Of a DNA stretch of 64,000 nucleotides, positions 16,264-24,560 are shown piece by piece. The translations under genes and the position numbers were made by a program. Location of the stretch: contig VXOJ01000014.1 of the NCBI GenBank assembly GCA_009840115.1, positions 62,001 through 126,000 of the forward strand. The letters run 5' to 3'. The notes below the pieces were generated by a model. It was not told where the DNA came from. It saw only the letters and a list, made by a program, of their open reading frames with translations, and made no database searches. The first letter of the stretch is position 1, and every line of letters begins with the position of its first letter. The DNA comes from Gemmatimonadales bacterium. Its GTDB lineage: Bacteria > Gemmatimonadota > Gemmatimonadetes > Palauibacterales > Palauibacteraceae.

Positions 16264-16889
16264 GACCCGCCCTCGCCGGCCGCCCGCAGGATCTCCCGCC
16301 ACAGCCCGCGCGCGGCGATGTCCAGTTCTTCGGGACCGCCGCGGTTGTCGAGCACGCGGTCGGCGCGACGCCGTTTTTCCGCGGCCGCAAGTTGCGCGGC
16401 ATCGATGGCGGCGAAGTCCTCCGCGGTCCAGCCACGGGACCCCAGCGCCCGCGCCTCGCGCACCTCTCGTGGCGCATCCACGACGACGATCATGTCGTAG
16501 TCGTCTTCCAGGCCGACCTCGAACAGGAGGGGGATTTCCTCGACGACCACGCGGCTGCCGGCCGCCGACGCCTCGGCGATGCGGCGGGCCCGGAGTTCAC
16601 GGATTCCGGCGTGAGAGATCGCTTCGAGGCGTTCGCGGGCCTGTTCGTCGGCGAAGGCCGCCTCGCGGAGCGCGGCTCGGTCGATGGCCCCGTCCGGGCC
16701 GATGACCCCGCTCCCGAACGTCTCGCGGATGCGGGCGAATGCCGGGGATCCCGGACGCACGACTTCGCGCGCGAGGTCGTCGGAGTCGATCACGGTGGCG
16801 CCCCGTTCCGCCAGGTTGCGCGCCAGCGTGCTCTTGCCGGCGGCCACGGTCCCGGTCAGTCCAACGCGAAACGGCATCGCGCCGTTCAT
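16260..16889 (-). CDS. coaE: Dephospho-CoA kinase
   Basis: Last step of coenzyme A synthesis: phosphorylates the 3'-OH of dephospho-CoA. 209 residues from ATG 16889. P-loop GLTGTVAAGKST at the N-terminus, DSDDLAREV, the lid region and VVEEIPLLFEVGLEDDYDMIVVVDA typical of CoaE, ending in a short RADRVLDNRG. ATG 16877 (MPFRVGLTG) is another possible start. Coupled to nrnA by a GTGA overlap and 58 bases after erpA. Confidence 0.93.
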   Translation of the reverse strand: MNGAMPFRVGLTGTVAAGKSTLARNLAERGATVIDSDDLAREVVRPGSPAFARIRETFGSGVIGPDGAIDRAALREAAFADEQARERLEAISHAGIRELRARRIAEASAAGSRVVVEEIPLLFEVGLEDDYDMIVVVDAPREVREARALGSRGWTAEDFAAIDAAQLAAAEKRRRADRVLDNRGGPEELDIAARGLWREILRAAGEGGS

Positions 16890-16947
16890 CCGCTCAGCCG
16901 GGCTTCTGCGCGACGGCTCCAGGGCCACGGCCGGCGAGCGTCGGGTG

Positions 16948-17307
16948 CTAGACGGCGAAAGAGGTCCCGCAGCCGCAGCTCCCGGTCGCGTTCGGATTCT
17001 CGAACGTGAACCCCGTGCCCTGAAACGAACTGTGGTATCCGATGGAAAGCCCGGCCAGGTACTGTGCGCTGAACGGATCGATGACCACGGGCACCCCCTC
17101 GGACTCGAAGGTGAAATCGTCCTCGCGCACCGAGGTATCCATGTCCAGCCCGTATTCGAAACCGGAGCACCCGCCCGGAATCACGCTCACCCTCAGCACG
17201 GACTCGACTTCCGTGCCGGCCTGGAACTCCCGGACCTTGTCGGCCGCCTCGGGCGTCAGCGTGACGATGGGTTCGGCCGACCGCGTGGCCTCTGCTATTT
17301 CGCTCAT
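16948..17307 (-). CDS. erpA: A-type iron-sulfur cluster carrier/insertion protein
   Basis: 119 residues of the HesB/IscA/ErpA family, which passes [2Fe-2S] or [4Fe-4S] clusters to apoproteins. The three cluster cysteines are present: PGGCSGFEYGLDM near residue 47 and the C-terminal NPNATGSCGCGTSF. Near the C-terminus the G-S-C-G-C-G form fits ErpA and related carriers. Likely clients in the window include IspG, aconitase, the endonuclease and the CoxS subunit, but this is inference. Confidence 0.9.
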   Translation of the reverse strand: MSEIAEATRSAEPIVTLTPEAADKVREFQAGTEVESVLRVSVIPGGCSGFEYGLDMDTSVREDDFTFESEGVPVVIDPFSAQYLAGLSIGYHSSFQGTGFTFENPNATGSCGCGTSFAV

Positions 17308-17422
17308 ACCGCCCTTGCCTGCATCGCTTCGGTACTCAGCGCGTCGGATTCCCGGCGCTGTGCATCCCCTTCAAGATAACCGACTCCGTCACTTCTACCT
17401 AACACGGCCCGGCCTCAGCCTC

Positions 17423-18310
17423 TCAGGCGGGCTGCCGATTCGCCTTTCGGCACGACCGCCGGCCGATCTCCTCCAGCCACCGCATGGGCACATGCGCCCA
17501 CCCGGGAACCCCCCTGCGGCCGGCGTCGGGTCCGTGCCAGTCCGAACCGCCGCAGCGAAGCAGGCCGAGTTCGCCCGCCAGGGCGTTCATTCGGCTCTGC
17601 ACGGCCGGCGGATTCGCGGGGTGGACGACCTCGACGCCATCCAGTCCCTCCCGCGCCCAGCGGCGGACATCATCCTCGCCGAGCGTCCTGCCCGGGTGGG
17701 CCAGGCAGACGACACCGCCCGCCGCGTGCACGCAATCGAATACGACCTTCGGCGGCGTCGGTTCCTTGCCGACGAATGCGGGACGTCCGCGCGACAGGTA
17801 ACGCCGGAACGCCTCGTTGATGTCGGCGGCCCCGCCACAGGCCACGACCGCCCGGCCGACGTGGGCCCGGGTCGGAGCCGCGGTGCCCGCCTGGCGTTCC
17901 ACGTCCTCCCAGGTCACGCGGGCGCCCGCGGCCTGCAGTCGTTCGACGATCTCGCGCGCGCGCCGCAGCCGGTCCTCGCGGTAGCGGGAGAGGAAGGCCT
18001 GCAGGTCGGGATCGGCCACGTCGAACCCGTATGCGAGAAGGTGCACGGACCGGCCGGGTTCGTTCGCCGACAACTCCGCCCCCGGCAGGAAACGGAGACC
18101 GAGTGCCCGGGCCGCGGTCTCGGCCTCGGCGAGTCCCCGCGTCGTGTCATGGTCCGTCAGCGAGAACCCGTCGAGGCCGGCCTCCGCCACGGCCCGGGCC
18201 ACGTCGGCCGGCTCGACCGTTCCATCGCTGGCGGTCGAGTGCATGTGCAGGTCGACGCACGGGCCTGTCCCGGGCCCGGGGACCGTCCGGCCGGCGATGG
18301 CGGCGTTCAC
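17423..18310 (-). CDS. PHP-domain phosphoesterase (RNase AM / YciV-like)
   Basis: 295 residues. Metal-dependent phosphoesterase with the four PHP motifs: DLHMHSTASDGT, SLTDHDT, PGAELSA and, at the end, CGGSDWHG; LAHPGRTL gives another metal His. Family members remove nucleotides from 5' ends of short RNA or act on nucleoside bisphosphates, which would fit near nrnA. GTG 18310 overlaps the stop of the 82-residue gene (GTGA). Confidence 0.88.
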   Translation of the reverse strand: MNAAIAGRTVPGPGTGPCVDLHMHSTASDGTVEPADVARAVAEAGLDGFSLTDHDTTRGLAEAETAARALGLRFLPGAELSANEPGRSVHLLAYGFDVADPDLQAFLSRYREDRLRRAREIVERLQAAGARVTWEDVERQAGTAAPTRAHVGRAVVACGGAADINEAFRRYLSRGRPAFVGKEPTPPKVVFDCVHAAGGVVCLAHPGRTLGEDDVRRWAREGLDGVEVVHPANPPAVQSRMNALAGELGLLRCGGSDWHGPDAGRRGVPGWAHVPMRWLEEIGRRSCRKANRQPA

Positions 18311-18555
18311 CGACTGTAGGTCGGATAGTCGCGGGGGATTCCCATCGAACGCGAGGCTTCGAACAGGTGCCGGAGTTCCTCCTCCGGTATCTCCTCGGCC
18401 GTTTCACTCCCGCCGGTCCGGTCCGGGTCCAGGCGAACCACCCGGTAGGGGCGCTGGTCCGTGCTCTGGCAGAAGAACACGACGACGCGCTCCTCTCCTT
18501 CCTCGGCGAGCTCCGCCCGCCACACGTCTCCCTCGGCCTTGATTCTCATGCTCAC
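18307..18555 (-). CDS. Small conserved-looking hypothetical protein
   Basis: 82 residues, acidic, predicted as a beta-sheet (MRIKAEGDVWRAELAEEGEE, then VVFFCQSTDQRPYRVVRLD) with a helical tail. Not recognised. Coupled by GTGA to the PHP gene; first gene of the minus-strand run 18.6-13.2 kb. Confidence 0.6.
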   Translation of the reverse strand: MSMRIKAEGDVWRAELAEEGEERVVVFFCQSTDQRPYRVVRLDPDRTGGSETAEEIPEEELRHLFEASRSMGIPRDYPTYSR

Positions 18556-18661
18556 GCGTTCATCGTCCGTTATCCGGTTCGTCGTCCTTCGGGGCGGCGC
18601 TGCGGGCTCGGGCGCGGCATGCGGGCCCGGGTTGAGGTCGGGGTCACAAGATCGGGAGACG

Positions 18662-19414
18662 ATGGAACAGGGTCAATGGCGACAGGCGCGTCGACTCGTG
18701 CGGGAAGCCCGGCACGTGGTCGCGCTGACGGGGGCCGGGATTTCGGCCGAGTCGGGAGTGCCGACGTTCCGCGACGCCGGCGGGCTGTGGAAGAGCTACC
18801 GGCCGGAGGAACTCGCCACGCCCGAAGCGCTCGCGCGCGATCCGCGGACCGTGCTCGAGTGGTACGCCTGGCGGCGCTCGGCGCTCGCCGACTGTCGGCC
18901 CAACGAGGGGCACCGGGCGCTCGCGCGCTTCTTCCTGCGGCGCGGGGAGGCCGGACTCGTGACCCAGAACGTCGATGGCCTCCACACGCGCGCCGCGCTC
19001 GAAGAGGCGGGCGAGGATCCCGCGGAGGCGGCGCTGCCGCTCGAACTTCACGGTGCCGTCGGGCGCGACCGGTGTGAGTCCTGCGCGGCGCGCTGGCCCG
19101 CCGAGCCGCTCGGCGAGACGCTCTCCCGGTGTTCCGCCTGTGGGGGTCTCCGGCGACCGGACGTCGTCCTCTTCGGCGAGATGCTCGACCCGGACCTGCT
19201 GGACCGCGCGCGCCGGCTGGCGGAGCGGGCCGATCTGTGTCTCGTCGTCGGGACGAGCGCCGTCGTCTACCCCGCCGCCGCGCTTCCGCTCGCGACGCGC
19301 GAGGCCGGCGGGCTCATCGTGGAGGTCAACGTGCGGCGGACCGCGCTCACGGAGGTCGCCGCGGCGGCGCTGCGCGGCGAGGCGGGCACGGTCCTCCCCG
19401 CGCTGCTGGACTAG
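18662..19414 (+). CDS. cobB: Sirtuin NAD-dependent protein deacylase (CobB-like)
   Basis: 250 residues from ATG 18662 (GGGAGAC upstream). Removes acyl groups from protein lysines with NAD+. Seen: ALTGAGISAESGVPTFRD, TQNVDGLH, the catalytic His in LHGAVG, a four-Cys zinc site (CESC and CSACGG), GEMLD and VVGTSAVVYPAA. The stretch EWYAWRR carries the Y-x-x-R motif that lets class III sirtuins (SIRT5, E. coli CobB) remove succinyl and malonyl groups. An adjoining malonyl-CoA-producing pathway at 32-34 kb makes this of some interest. Stands alone on the plus strand. Confidence 0.93.
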   Translation: MEQGQWRQARRLVREARHVVALTGAGISAESGVPTFRDAGGLWKSYRPEELATPEALARDPRTVLEWYAWRRSALADCRPNEGHRALARFFLRRGEAGLVTQNVDGLHTRAALEEAGEDPAEAALPLELHGAVGRDRCESCAARWPAEPLGETLSRCSACGGLRRPDVVLFGEMLDPDLLDRARRLAERADLCLVVGTSAVVYPAAALPLATREAGGLIVEVNVRRTALTEVAAAALRGEAGTVLPALLD

Positions 19415-19432
19415 TTGGCGATACCCGGGCTG

Positions 19433-20101
19433 CTAGGACTCGCGTTCGACGAAGACGGCGCGCGCGAGGACGGGCTCGACGTCGAAGGAACGGTCGTCCA
19501 CTTCGAGGCGGGCGACGCCATCCGCCTGCTCGCCCAGACACCGTATGCGCGTGCCCGGGACGAGCCCGAGCGCGGCGAGCTCCCGCAGCGTCCGCGGACT
19601 CTGGTCGGAGACCTCGCGCACGACGCCGCGCCCTCTCTTCAACTCCGCGAGGGGGATCCACTCCGTGTGCGCGAGTTCGCCGTCCCGCGTCGGGATCGGA
19701 CTGCCGTGGGGGTCGATCGACGGTTCCCCGAGCGCCTGCGCCATGCGGTCGATGAGCGCTTCCGAGGCGGCGTGCTCGAGGCGCTCGGCCTCGGCGTGCA
19801 CGTCCTCCCACGAGAAGCCGAGTCTCTCGATCAGATACAGTTCGATCACCCGGTGCCTGCGGATGATCCGCAGTGCCGCCGCCTCTCCGGGGGCCGTGAG
19901 GAGCACCCCCCGGTAGGGCGTGTGCCGGAGAAGCCCCTGCGCCGCCAGGCTCTTGACCATGTTCGTGACGGACGCCGCGGACCGGTCCAGTTCCTCGGCC
20001 AGCGCCGTCGTGGACACCGGGTCGCCCGCCTGCTGGAGCTTGTAGACGGCCTTCAGGTAGTCCTCGACCGCCCGGCTCGGATCCGCGGGACCGGGTTTCA
20101 C
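19433..20101 (-). CDS. DtxR/MntR-family metal-dependent repressor with FeoA-like domain
   Basis: 222 residues. N-terminal winged helix (AVEDYLKAVYKLQ, VSTTALAEELDRSAASVTNMVKSL), metal-binding/dimer domain (IRRHRVIELYLIERLGFSWEDVHAEAERLEHAASE, with the His/Glu ligands of the ancillary and primary sites) and a C-terminal SH3-like FeoA domain (about 145-222). Full-length like DtxR/IdeR rather than the short MntR. Senses Fe(II) or Mn(II); which one is not clear. GTG start overlaps the upstream lipoprotein stop (GTGA), so it may report on or regulate its own operon of secreted proteins. Confidence 0.9.
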   Translation of the reverse strand: MKPGPADPSRAVEDYLKAVYKLQQAGDPVSTTALAEELDRSAASVTNMVKSLAAQGLLRHTPYRGVLLTAPGEAAALRIIRRHRVIELYLIERLGFSWEDVHAEAERLEHAASEALIDRMAQALGEPSIDPHGSPIPTRDGELAHTEWIPLAELKRGRGVVREVSDQSPRTLRELAALGLVPGTRIRCLGEQADGVARLEVDDRSFDVEPVLARAVFVERES

Positions 20102-20922
20102 GAACTCGGCCGGCGGAAGATGGAATCCGACAGCACCGGGTTCAGTTCGACGTCATCATGGCGGAGTTCGCGGGTCGGGTTCATCTCCGTGTCCCGGTAG
20201 AGCCGCGAGATGACGTAGGTGAAGTCGCCGACCGTCCGGTAACCGTCCCAGTACATGCGGGCGCGGCTCTCTTCTCCCCGCCCCTGCGAGATGTAGTGGA
20301 CCTGCTCGGGCCAGGGATCGTCGTCGAGGAAGTAGTAGAAGTAGCGGTCGCCGGACTGGAGGCCGACGCCATCGCCGAAGGTGATGCGCACCTCGTATCC
20401 CCCTTCGTCCCGGGGTCCGGCCCGCCGGTTCACGCCGGGGTCGAAGAGCTTGTACGGGAGCCCGAACCAGTAGACCACATCCCGCCCGACGTATTCGGAC
20501 TCGTCCCAGGCCCGGATTCCCGGCTCCAGAAGGCGCTCGTTGAGCGTGGCCCACATTTCGGAACCCGTGAAGGTCTGGACGTAGAGGCCCTCGGCCTCGG
20601 GGCGCTCGATCCGGGTCTGCTCGACGCCGTCCACCTTGCGGTATTCCACGCGGCGCGGGCGCATGCGGCGGATTTCTCCGACGGAGTCGTACCACACGGT
20701 GGTGATCGTGTAGCGGGCCGACTCGATGTCGTGCCAGGCTTCCATGCCGCCCGCGGCCTCGACCCAGGCGCCGATGAGCGAATCGGCGAGAACCTGGTCG
20801 GGCTCGAGCGCGGCCGTCGAAGCCGCCGAAGATGAACCGTCCCGCTGGCAACCCGCGGCTGCGGCGAGGGCAAGGGCCAGGACGGGGCCGAGGCGTCGCG
20901 GGAGTTGGGCGCGGTGGTTCAT
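20098..20922 (-). CDS. Secreted lipoprotein, unknown function
   Basis: 274 residues from ATG 20922. Signal LALALAAAAGC with lipidation Cys, then DSLIGAWVEAAGGMEAWHDIESARYTITT, a pattern seen in outer-membrane lipoprotein-sorting-like or DUF-type sheets that bind lipids: long beta strands with many aromatic residues (YFYYFLDDDPWPEQVHYISQ, MYWDGYRTVGDFTYVISRLY). No catalytic motif. Coupled to the DtxR regulator by GTGA. Confidence 0.72.
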   Translation of the reverse strand: MNHRAQLPRRLGPVLALALAAAAGCQRDGSSSAASTAALEPDQVLADSLIGAWVEAAGGMEAWHDIESARYTITTVWYDSVGEIRRMRPRRVEYRKVDGVEQTRIERPEAEGLYVQTFTGSEMWATLNERLLEPGIRAWDESEYVGRDVVYWFGLPYKLFDPGVNRRAGPRDEGGYEVRITFGDGVGLQSGDRYFYYFLDDDPWPEQVHYISQGRGEESRARMYWDGYRTVGDFTYVISRLYRDTEMNPTRELRHDDVELNPVLSDSIFRRPSS

Positions 20923-20998
20923 GGGGGCCTCCGGTGTCGGCTGCGAGTCGATTCGGTCGTCGCGCGGGAGCGGAATATGCACGTTGGGGGCAGGCCCG

Positions 20999-21445
20999 TC
21001 ACGGCGTGTCCGGCGCGCCGCCGACGCCCTTCAACTGCACGACGATGACCTCGACGGGTTCGGACCCCTGGTTCACATCTCCGTGGAGTTCTCCCGGAGG
21101 ATCGGCCTCCAGCCAATAGGCCCGCCCCGTCTCCCACGTCATGTCGCGCCGTTCCCCGGCGTCGCTGACGACGGTGAGCGTCCCCCCCTTGAGCGCGATG
21201 ATGGCGCGGGGGTTGTCGTGGCGGTGCATCTCGAGCGGCTGGTTCGGAACGATCACGCTCTTCCATACCTGCACGTACTCGTTCTCGAACTGGGGCGTGC
21301 GCCCGGTGGTGGCGGCTTCGGCATCGGGTTCCGCCGGTTCACCGGCCTCACCACACGCGGAGACCGACACGGTGGCGGCGAGGACGGCGACGACGGCGGG
21401 AACGAAGCCGCGGGGGGCGGACGGGAAGTTCCTGGCATGCATCAC
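20999..21445 (-). CDS. Secreted cupin-domain lipoprotein
   Basis: 148 residues. Signal peptide ending AATVSVSAC, an acidic linker, then a single cupin barrel with PLEMHRHDNPRAIIALKGG (His-x-His-x...) and WLEADPPGELHGDVNQG as the second His site, so a mononuclear metal centre is plausible. Small cupins of this form can be enzymes or sensors; none can be named. Lies 5 bases downstream of the next gene's stop. Confidence 0.78.
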   Translation of the reverse strand: MMHARNFPSAPRGFVPAVVAVLAATVSVSACGEAGEPAEPDAEAATTGRTPQFENEYVQVWKSVIVPNQPLEMHRHDNPRAIIALKGGTLTVVSDAGERRDMTWETGRAYWLEADPPGELHGDVNQGSEPVEVIVVQLKGVGGAPDTP

Positions 21446-21449
21446 GGGT

Positions 21450-23183
21450 CTACTCCTTGATTTCGATTTCGGCGCTGGACTCGGCCGCGCCGTGTGTCGG
21501 GGAAACGACTTGGAGCGTAAGGCGATACCGCCCCTCGTCGAGCATGGGAAGACCGAGTTCCACGGTGCGGCCCTCGGCAGCGGGACTCGTCGCCGGCTCC
21601 AGCCAGCGGATGCCCGCCTGTTCCGTGCCGTCGCTGGCGAGGCCGCTCCATTCGAGTGCCCTGCGCCAGAACCCCTTCCCCTCCCGCGCCAGCGAGATCG
21701 TCACCCGGAGCGCGCTGGCGGGGGCGGGGGATCCGTACCACTCCCAGTAGACGGCCAGGGTCTCGCCCGCCCGGGCCGAGCGGTCGCCTCGCGCGCGGGC
21801 AAGCGCCTCCGAGAGCGTCGCGGGAGAGTCGCCGCCGGCGTCCAGCAACAGGATGTCGGACAGCTGCGGATGGCCGGCGGCGAGGGGCACCCGCGCGCGT
21901 GCGGCGCCGGGTCCCTTCGCGCAGCGCGCTTCGACGCCGACGAGGGTGGCCGGGACGAACCCGCGGGCCTCCGCGACCGCCAGCGGCCCGCCGCCCCGCC
22001 CGGTCCGCGAGGCCGTCACGCCGTGGGCGTCGGCGAGGAAGAGACCGCTCTCCAGATCGCAGGACGGCAGGGAGTCCGGCCATGTGAACGCGGCCACGAC
22101 GAATCGGCGCCCTTCCCGCCGAAAGCCGGCCACCTGGTGCGGCAGGTCCGCGACTTCCCCGAAGGCCGGCGCCCAGCTCGTGCGGCCCTCCGGCTCATCC
22201 AGGGCCCACAGCGGCTCGTCTTCCGCGGGCCCGAGTTGCAACACGGTGAACCTCTGCGCTCCCGGAAGGCGGTGCGACCACACGATTTCGTCCGTGCGCG
22301 AGCCGACGAAGCGGCGGCGCGCCCGCTCCCAGCCGGCGGGCCAGCCGAAGCGCAGCGTGATCTCGGTGAGATCGTCGCCCCACCGCATCCCCCACGGGCT
22401 CGCGGCGTCGGCCTGGAGCGCCGCGCGGACGCGGCGGGCGAGGTGTTCCGAGCGCCGCTCCATTCCGGGCACGAGCCACAGCGGGTCGGAGAGGTGCCAG
22501 AACGAGCGCTCCACGGCGCGCCGCGGCGGGCTTCCGCAGCCGAATCGCTCGTAACGGCCGCGCGTCCGGCCGTCGAGTACGGGCCCGAGTTCGGTCCAGC
22601 CGCAGCGTTCTTCGTCGGTCATCCGGCCGAGCGCGCGCTCGAAGGCCTCCTCGGCCTCCGCATAGCGGCCGCTCTCCTGGAGCACGAATCCGGTGAGCCC
22701 GGCGCACCACGCACGCTCCGCCCGGCAGGCTTCCAGCAGCGTGAGCGCCTCCTCCCCGCGCCCGGCCTCCAGTCGGTAGGCGACGCGCTGCCCGGTGAGC
22801 CACTCGTCGCCGGGGATGATCCGGGCGGCGCTGTCGAGGACCGCGATCAGGACGTGCCGCTCCTCCACGACCTCCGGGTCCTCCGGGACCGGCTCCCAAT
22901 CGTCGTCGTCCCACCCCTCGATGAGGCAGAAGCGTCCGATCCCTTCGCCGCACCTGGGATTGACCAGCGGGCCCCGCGGGAAGTTGCGGCGCCGGACGTG
23001 CTCGAATGCGCGCTGCGCGTCGCGCGCCATCTTCATCGCCGAGGCGGCATCGGGAGGTGCGGGCGGCGCGCGGGATTGGGCCGCGGGAGTCGCGAGCGTC
23101 GGCACCGGAAGCGCGCTGAGGGCGAGCGCCGAGGCAAGCGTCGCGCGGGAGGCGTGGGTCCGGATGTTCCGACCCGGACCCAT
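21450..23183 (-). CDS. Secreted protein with helical-repeat and GWxTD-like regions, unknown function
   Basis: 577 residues from ATG 23183 (one base after the preceding stop). N-terminal signal (TLASALALSALPVPTLATPAAQ), an alpha-helical TPR-like part (about 100-180; GFVLQESGRYAEAEEAFERAL), then SPWGMRWGDDLTEITLRFGWP, which resembles the GWxTD domain found in Bacteroidota and Gemmatimonadota, and a beta-rich C-terminal half ending in a sheet like an immunoglobulin fold (RYRLTLQVVSPTHG). The paired cysteines suggest export. Domain naming is tentative. Confidence 0.68.
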   Translation of the reverse strand: MGPGRNIRTHASRATLASALALSALPVPTLATPAAQSRAPPAPPDAASAMKMARDAQRAFEHVRRRNFPRGPLVNPRCGEGIGRFCLIEGWDDDDWEPVPEDPEVVEERHVLIAVLDSAARIIPGDEWLTGQRVAYRLEAGRGEEALTLLEACRAERAWCAGLTGFVLQESGRYAEAEEAFERALGRMTDEERCGWTELGPVLDGRTRGRYERFGCGSPPRRAVERSFWHLSDPLWLVPGMERRSEHLARRVRAALQADAASPWGMRWGDDLTEITLRFGWPAGWERARRRFVGSRTDEIVWSHRLPGAQRFTVLQLGPAEDEPLWALDEPEGRTSWAPAFGEVADLPHQVAGFRREGRRFVVAAFTWPDSLPSCDLESGLFLADAHGVTASRTGRGGGPLAVAEARGFVPATLVGVEARCAKGPGAARARVPLAAGHPQLSDILLLDAGGDSPATLSEALARARGDRSARAGETLAVYWEWYGSPAPASALRVTISLAREGKGFWRRALEWSGLASDGTEQAGIRWLEPATSPAAEGRTVELGLPMLDEGRYRLTLQVVSPTHGAAESSAEIEIKE

Positions 23184-23184
23184 T

Positions 23185-24210
23185 TCAGTACACGTCCAGA
23201 TCCCGGCCGTATGCGAGCGGTCCGTCGTAGCCGGCGGCGCGAATCTCCGCGACCATCTCCTCAGGTGTCGCTCCCCAGCCCAACTGGTGATGCAGGACGA
23301 GGATCCCCGGGCGCGCCCGCACGGCGAGACTCGCCAGTTCGACGGTCGACGTGTGGGCCTGGGCGTGATACGACTGCCATTCCGGTGGACGGTCACGGAA
23401 CGTCGTGGCGGAGTACACCTCGTGCACCAGCACATCGCACCCCGCGCACATTTCGACGATCGCCTCCGTCGGAGCGGTGTCGCCGGAGAGGACCACCGAG
23501 CGCCCCCCGCCGTCGAACCGAAAGCCGTATGCCTCCGGCCACCCCGTGTGGGACACGGCGAAGGCGGTCACGCGGACGCGGTCGTCCTCATAGATGACCC
23601 CCGGACTGATGTCGACCGCCTCCACACGCCAGCCGTCCGGCGTCGACGGCTGCGCACCGCCGAGCCGATTCTCGATGTCCGCCTCCCACGCGGCCGTCAG
23701 GTGCACGGCCATCTCCGCCGTCCCGCCGGGGCCGAACAGCTTCAGCGGCGCCTCGCGCTCGGCCACCCACGGCGTGTGGATCAGGTCCGGCAACCCGATC
23801 GTGTGATCGCTGTGCAGATGAGTGAGGAAGGCGATGTCCAGCCGCGCCGCCGTGAGGCCCTCGGCTCCGTAGCGGTCGGCCGCCTCCGCCGCGCGTCGTA
23901 CGAGACCCACGCCGGCGTCCACGATGTAGGCCCGCCCGTCGACGAGTACCGCGGTGGCGGGGCCCGACGCCTCCGGCTCGGGATTGGGCGTCCCCGTCCC
24001 CAGCAACACGACGTGCGTCCCGGTGGAGAGATCGGCGCCTCCAGCCGCGGCGCCTGCGGCGGACTGCGCCGTTTCGCCAGCGCCGGGGGCCTCGGCGGCG
24101 CCGGATGCAGCCTCCCCCGGGCCGCACGCCGAAAACGCCAGCGCGTGGCAGACGACGAGCAGGCCGGAGGTGGCGGCAGGCCGCACGGGGCTTCGCTTCA
24201 TGCGGAACAT
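23185..24210 (-). CDS. Secreted metallo-beta-lactamase-fold hydrolase (lipoprotein)
   Basis: 341 residues. Lipoprotein signal (LLVVCHALAFSAC), a long Ala/Gly linker, then an MBL fold: VVLLGTGTPNPEPEASGPA, FLTHLHSDHTIGLPDLI (metal motif HxHxDH), SHTGWPEAYGFRF, LSGDTAPTEA, HEVYS and LHHQLGW. The GTGTPNP/GLPDL pattern is that of the RNase Z-like / arylsulfatase-type branch; being exported, it is more likely a phosphodiesterase or sulfatase than RNase Z. First gene of the run toward DtxR; start may be ATG 24201. Confidence 0.85.
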   Translation of the reverse strand: MFRMKRSPVRPAATSGLLVVCHALAFSACGPGEAASGAAEAPGAGETAQSAAGAAAGGADLSTGTHVVLLGTGTPNPEPEASGPATAVLVDGRAYIVDAGVGLVRRAAEAADRYGAEGLTAARLDIAFLTHLHSDHTIGLPDLIHTPWVAEREAPLKLFGPGGTAEMAVHLTAAWEADIENRLGGAQPSTPDGWRVEAVDISPGVIYEDDRVRVTAFAVSHTGWPEAYGFRFDGGGRSVVLSGDTAPTEAIVEMCAGCDVLVHEVYSATTFRDRPPEWQSYHAQAHTSTVELASLAVRARPGILVLHHQLGWGATPEEMVAEIRAAGYDGPLAYGRDLDVY

Positions 24211-24293
24211 GCGGCAAGATCGTTCGATCGAGCCCGCCGTTCAACCGTTCGGCCAGTCTTGACCGGGTCCGGCGCAGCCGGCCTTTTGCGGCG
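24211..24293. promoter_or_regulatory. Divergent region MBL lipoprotein / DUF3311
   Basis: 83 bases between divergent genes. Must hold both promoters, but I cannot fix a convincing -35/-10 pair or operator. Confidence 0.3.
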
Positions 24294-24560
24294 ATGGACG
24301 AACCACGCCGCGCCACGCCTCCCGACCGCAACCCCGTCGCCATCGCCGTCGCGGTCTTCTACGTGCTGCTCTTCGCCGCTCTCGTGTGGCCCATATATCC
24401 GCGGTTCGCCACCATCGAGCCTCGCGTACTCGCGATGCCGTTCTCGCTCTTCTACGTCGTCGTCGGGCTCCTTTTCTCCTTCTTCGTTCTCTTCGGGTAC
24501 TACCTGTGGGAACGGAAGCGGGAGACCGTCGACCGCGATCCGAACGGCTCGAGCGGCTGA
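24294..24560 (+). CDS. DUF3311 small membrane protein, symporter partner
   Basis: 88 residues with two transmembrane helices (PVAIAVAVFYVLLFAALVWP and FSLFYVVVGLLFSFFVLFG). DUF3311 proteins are known to precede SSS-family monocarboxylate symporters and are thought to be accessory subunits. TGATG overlap: its TGA shares a base with the ATG of the next gene. Confidence 0.82.
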   Translation: MDEPRRATPPDRNPVAIAVAVFYVLLFAALVWPIYPRFATIEPRVLAMPFSLFYVVVGLLFSFFVLFGYYLWERKRETVDRDPNGSSG

